Shown here: positions 62,288 through 64,000 of the stretch, piece by piece | How positions within the stretch are numbered: position 1 is the first letter of the stretch | Layout: every line of letters starts with the position of its first letter | Assembly (NCBI RefSeq): GCF_014596975.1 | Contig: NZ_JACVXD010000002.1 | Location: forward strand, 62,001-126,000 | From: Aestuariibaculum marinum | Lineage (GTDB): Bacteria > Bacteroidota > Bacteroidia > Flavobacteriales > Flavobacteriaceae | Length of the DNA: 64,000 bases | Direction of reading: 5' to 3' | Made by a program: the position numbers and the translations under genes | The notes under the pieces: model-generated | What the model saw: the letters and a program-made list of their open reading frames with translations, nothing else | Told to the model about the DNA's origin: nothing | Databases searched by the model: none

Positions 62288-63030
62288 TAATTAAATTTAC
62301 CTTCAATAATCTCCATAAATCGTGCCTCATACTCTTCTTTGTTAGCCCAACCCTGATGGTCTGGCTTTACCATGGTTTCTATAAACTCCTTAGCTTCGGC
62401 AAAAGACCCAATAGTATTGATTTGTGAAATGACACGATCGTAATCGGCGCCATTACCTTCAAACAGATGTTTTATAAATGCCAACTTATCGTTCAACCCT
62501 ATGGCTAAGCCTCCATTTTTAAGCTTATCGTTTAACGATTTCTTATCGTTAGATTGACCATTCTGTTCTTTAGGAACGGGGTCAAAAATAGGCATATCTT
62601 TATAATCTGCGGTAAGATCTTCCAAATCGTTTTTATGGTATTCTGTTTTTGGCAAAATATCCTCCACGGTTTGTTTAGGCTCCTGAGCTATATCTGGCAT
62701 AAATGCCACCATATTTTTTATCTTTTCAATGGCAGGTTCCATAATGCCATCATCTTCCTTTTCATCAAGGTTAACAAATAACCTATCGTCTATTTCGCGA
62801 TTATCGCTAATCTTATCGTTATAAGATGAATCAATTACACCATAAAAAGAAGCATCTTCACCTATAACAGGCATTTCACCATCAAAATGTTCATACGAAA
62901 ACTTTAACACCGATAACTTTTCAAGAAGAAGTGTTGCTTCGGCATGCATTTTAAGTACATCTTCCTTTCCTTTTAGTTTTAAAATTCTATGTGCAATACT
63001 GACCAACTCAGATTCTAGTTTCTTCTTCAT
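62287..63030 (-). CDS. Conserved hypothetical protein coupled to rsmI
   Basis: 247 aa from the ATG at 63030; an upstream in-frame ATG at 63099 gives a low-complexity lead and sits in the divergent promoter region. I do not recognise a known domain. The N-terminal 55 residues look helical (KLESELVSIAHRILKLKGKEDVLKMHAEA shape), the middle 100 residues are acidic and probably disordered, and the last 75 residues (SLNDKLAFIKHLFEGNG...FIETMVKPDHQGWANKEEYEARFMEII shape) form a conserved-looking helical block. It overlaps rsmI by one base. Confidence 0.78.
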   Translation of the reverse strand: MKKKLESELVSIAHRILKLKGKEDVLKMHAEATLLLEKLSVLKFSYEHFDGEMPVIGEDASFYGVIDSSYNDKISDNREIDDRLFVNLDEKEDDGIMEPAIEKIKNMVAFMPDIAQEPKQTVEDILPKTEYHKNDLEDLTADYKDMPIFDPVPKEQNGQSNDKKSLNDKLKNGGLAIGLNDKLAFIKHLFEGNGADYDRVISQINTIGSFAEAKEFIETMVKPDHQGWANKEEYEARFMEIIEGKFN

Positions 63031-63136
63031 AGCTACAATATTAAAATTAATGTGATTAAGGTTTTTGATTTTTAATAAATTTAGTTCACCTTTATACAAA
63101 CATATAATCGCTTTATTTTAGTGTTAAATTTACGAA

Positions 63137-63790
63137 ATGTTTCTTGAAAATACAGTAAATCATAAAGAACAATTTGGATGGATAGAAGTGATCTGTGGAT
63201 CAATGTTTTCCGGTAAAACCGAAGAACTCATCCGCCGATTAAAGCGTGCCCAGTTTGCAAGACAAAAAGTCGAAATTTTTAAACCGGCCATCGATACGCG
63301 ATACAATGATGAAATGGTAGTCTCGCATGACGATAATGAAATTCGATCGACACCTGTTCCTGCGGCTGCAAATATTCCTATTCTTGCCGACGGCTGCGAT
63401 GTTGTAGGTATTGATGAAGCACAATTTTTCGATGATGAAATAGTACGTATTTGTAACGATTTAGCCAACAAAGGGGTTCGTGTTATTGTCGCTGGTCTGG
63501 ATATGGACTTTAAAGGCAATCCTTTTGGCCCCATGCCAAACCTTATGGCTACAGCCGAATATGTTACCAAAGTACACGCCGTTTGCACCCGAACAGGAAA
63601 TTTAGCCCAATACAGTTATAGAAAATCTACCAACGACAGCCTGGTACTTTTAGGTGAAACCGACGAGTACGAACCATTAAGCCGTGCTGCTTATTACAAG
63701 GCTACCATGCGCGATAAAGTGCGAAATATTAAGGTAAACGATGTTGAACAACTTACTCCCAAACCCAAAGATACCGATAACAATGCCTAA
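63137..63790 (+). CDS. tdk: Thymidine kinase, type II
   Basis: Phosphorylates thymidine with ATP. 217 aa. P-loop [18 protein letters not shown] (about 22-39), catalytic Asp/Glu region [13 protein letters not shown], and the thymidine lasso region [22 protein letters not shown]. Type II enzymes usually hold a zinc with four cysteines; here three of the four are replaced (CTRTG instead of CxxC, and [10 protein letters not shown] at the second pair). It overlaps the alr start by eight bases. Confidence 0.95.
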   Translation: MFLENTVNHKEQFGWIEVICGSMFSGKTEELIRRLKRAQFARQKVEIFKPAIDTRYNDEMVVSHDDNEIRSTPVPAAANIPILADGCDVVGIDEAQFFDDEIVRICNDLANKGVRVIVAGLDMDFKGNPFGPMPNLMATAEYVTKVHAVCTRTGNLAQYSYRKSTNDSLVLLGETDEYEPLSRAAYYKATMRDKVRNIKVNDVEQLTPKPKDTDNNA

Positions 63791-64000
63791 AGCGGAAGAG
63801 ACCATTTTAGAAGTCGATTTAAAAGCGCTGGAACACAACTTAAATCATTTAAAGTCAAGAATACCAAAACACACCAAATTCTTGGCTGTGGTAAAAGCTT
63901 TTGCTTATGGTAGCGATGCCTGTGAAATTGCCAAACACCTGGAAAGCTTAAATGTCGATTACTTTGCTGTAGCTTATACCAATGAAGGCGTTCAACTTCG
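63783..64000 (+). CDS. alr: Alanine racemase (3' end outside window)
   Basis: Makes D-alanine for peptidoglycan, with pyridoxal phosphate. The first 72 codons are present: [21 protein letters not shown] and the cofactor lysine in [17 protein letters not shown] (Lys39), one change from the usual [25 protein letters not shown] follows at the edge. It overlaps tdk by eight bases and shares its transcript. Confidence 0.93.
   Translation, partial: MPKAEETILEVDLKALEHNLNHLKSRIPKHTKFLAVVKAFAYGSDACEIAKHLESLNVDYFAVAYTNEGVQL

Overview
The window is a piece of a low-GC chromosome from a member of the family Flavobacteriaceae (phylum Bacteroidota), probably free-living or marine; the genus cannot be fixed from the sequence. 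The evidence is the SusC/SusD pair with an ECF sigma/FecR pair, promoters of the Bacteroidota type (TAnnTTTG at -7), the near absence of Shine-Dalgarno sequences, the gene order acpP-fabF-rnc-IPExxxVDY-pyk, a DUF4374 protein beside a TonB receptor, and many lipoproteins. Most of the window is ordinary chromosome. Both ends cut a gene: an aldehyde dehydrogenase on the left and alanine racemase on the right.

Layout. 1-6.3 kb: aldehyde dehydrogenase (partial), nhaA, isoaspartyl peptidase, small lipoproteins, a CYTH-domain protein and dinB. 6.3-10.3 kb: a TonB-dependent receptor and a DUF4374 lipoprotein behind a Fur-like palindrome, probably an iron-chelate uptake pair. 10.3-14.7 kb: the pyk / IPExxxVDY / rnc / fabF / acpP block on the minus strand. 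14.9-19.2 kb: purN, RNase H, a PfkB kinase and purF. 19.2-19.9 kb: no protein gene, but three near-identical small-RNA units spaced exactly 204 bp apart. 19.9-31.1 kb: superoxide dismutase, an AddA-like helicase-nuclease, two tandem OmpA proteins with calcium-binding repeats, an AddB-like nuclease, an alpha/beta hydrolase and a Nudix-type regulator.

31.2-49.3 kb is an arabinan utilisation locus, all on the minus strand: ECF sigma factor, FecR anti-sigma factor, SusC, SusD, GH51, three GH43 enzymes, GH127, GH51 and an aldose 1-epimerase. Together these would bind arabinan at the surface, cut it with a surface endo-arabinanase, import the oligosaccharides through SusCD, and take them down to arabinose in the periplasm, including beta-linked arabinofuranose. 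The Nudix-type regulator that converges on this locus resembles the arabinose-responsive AraR of Bacteroides. Two identical inverted repeats (AAGTGT-N7-ACACTT) lie one base downstream of the -7 boxes of the sigma gene and of the GH51 gene, which suggests that AraR represses both transcription units.

49.4-64 kb: tRNA-Ala(GGC), a universal stress protein, a MATE transporter, two very small membrane proteins, a 2OG-Fe(II) oxygenase, queD, lpxH, an MtfA-like peptidase, recJ, a PNGase F-like protein, an OsmC protein, an alkylhydroperoxidase-like protein, a YwqK-like lipoprotein, a uracil-DNA glycosylase, a HopJ-family protein, rsmI with a coupled unknown gene, tdk and alr.

The observations most worth following are the triplicated small RNA and the proposed AraR operators. 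All assignments rest on reading the sequence; no database search was run.
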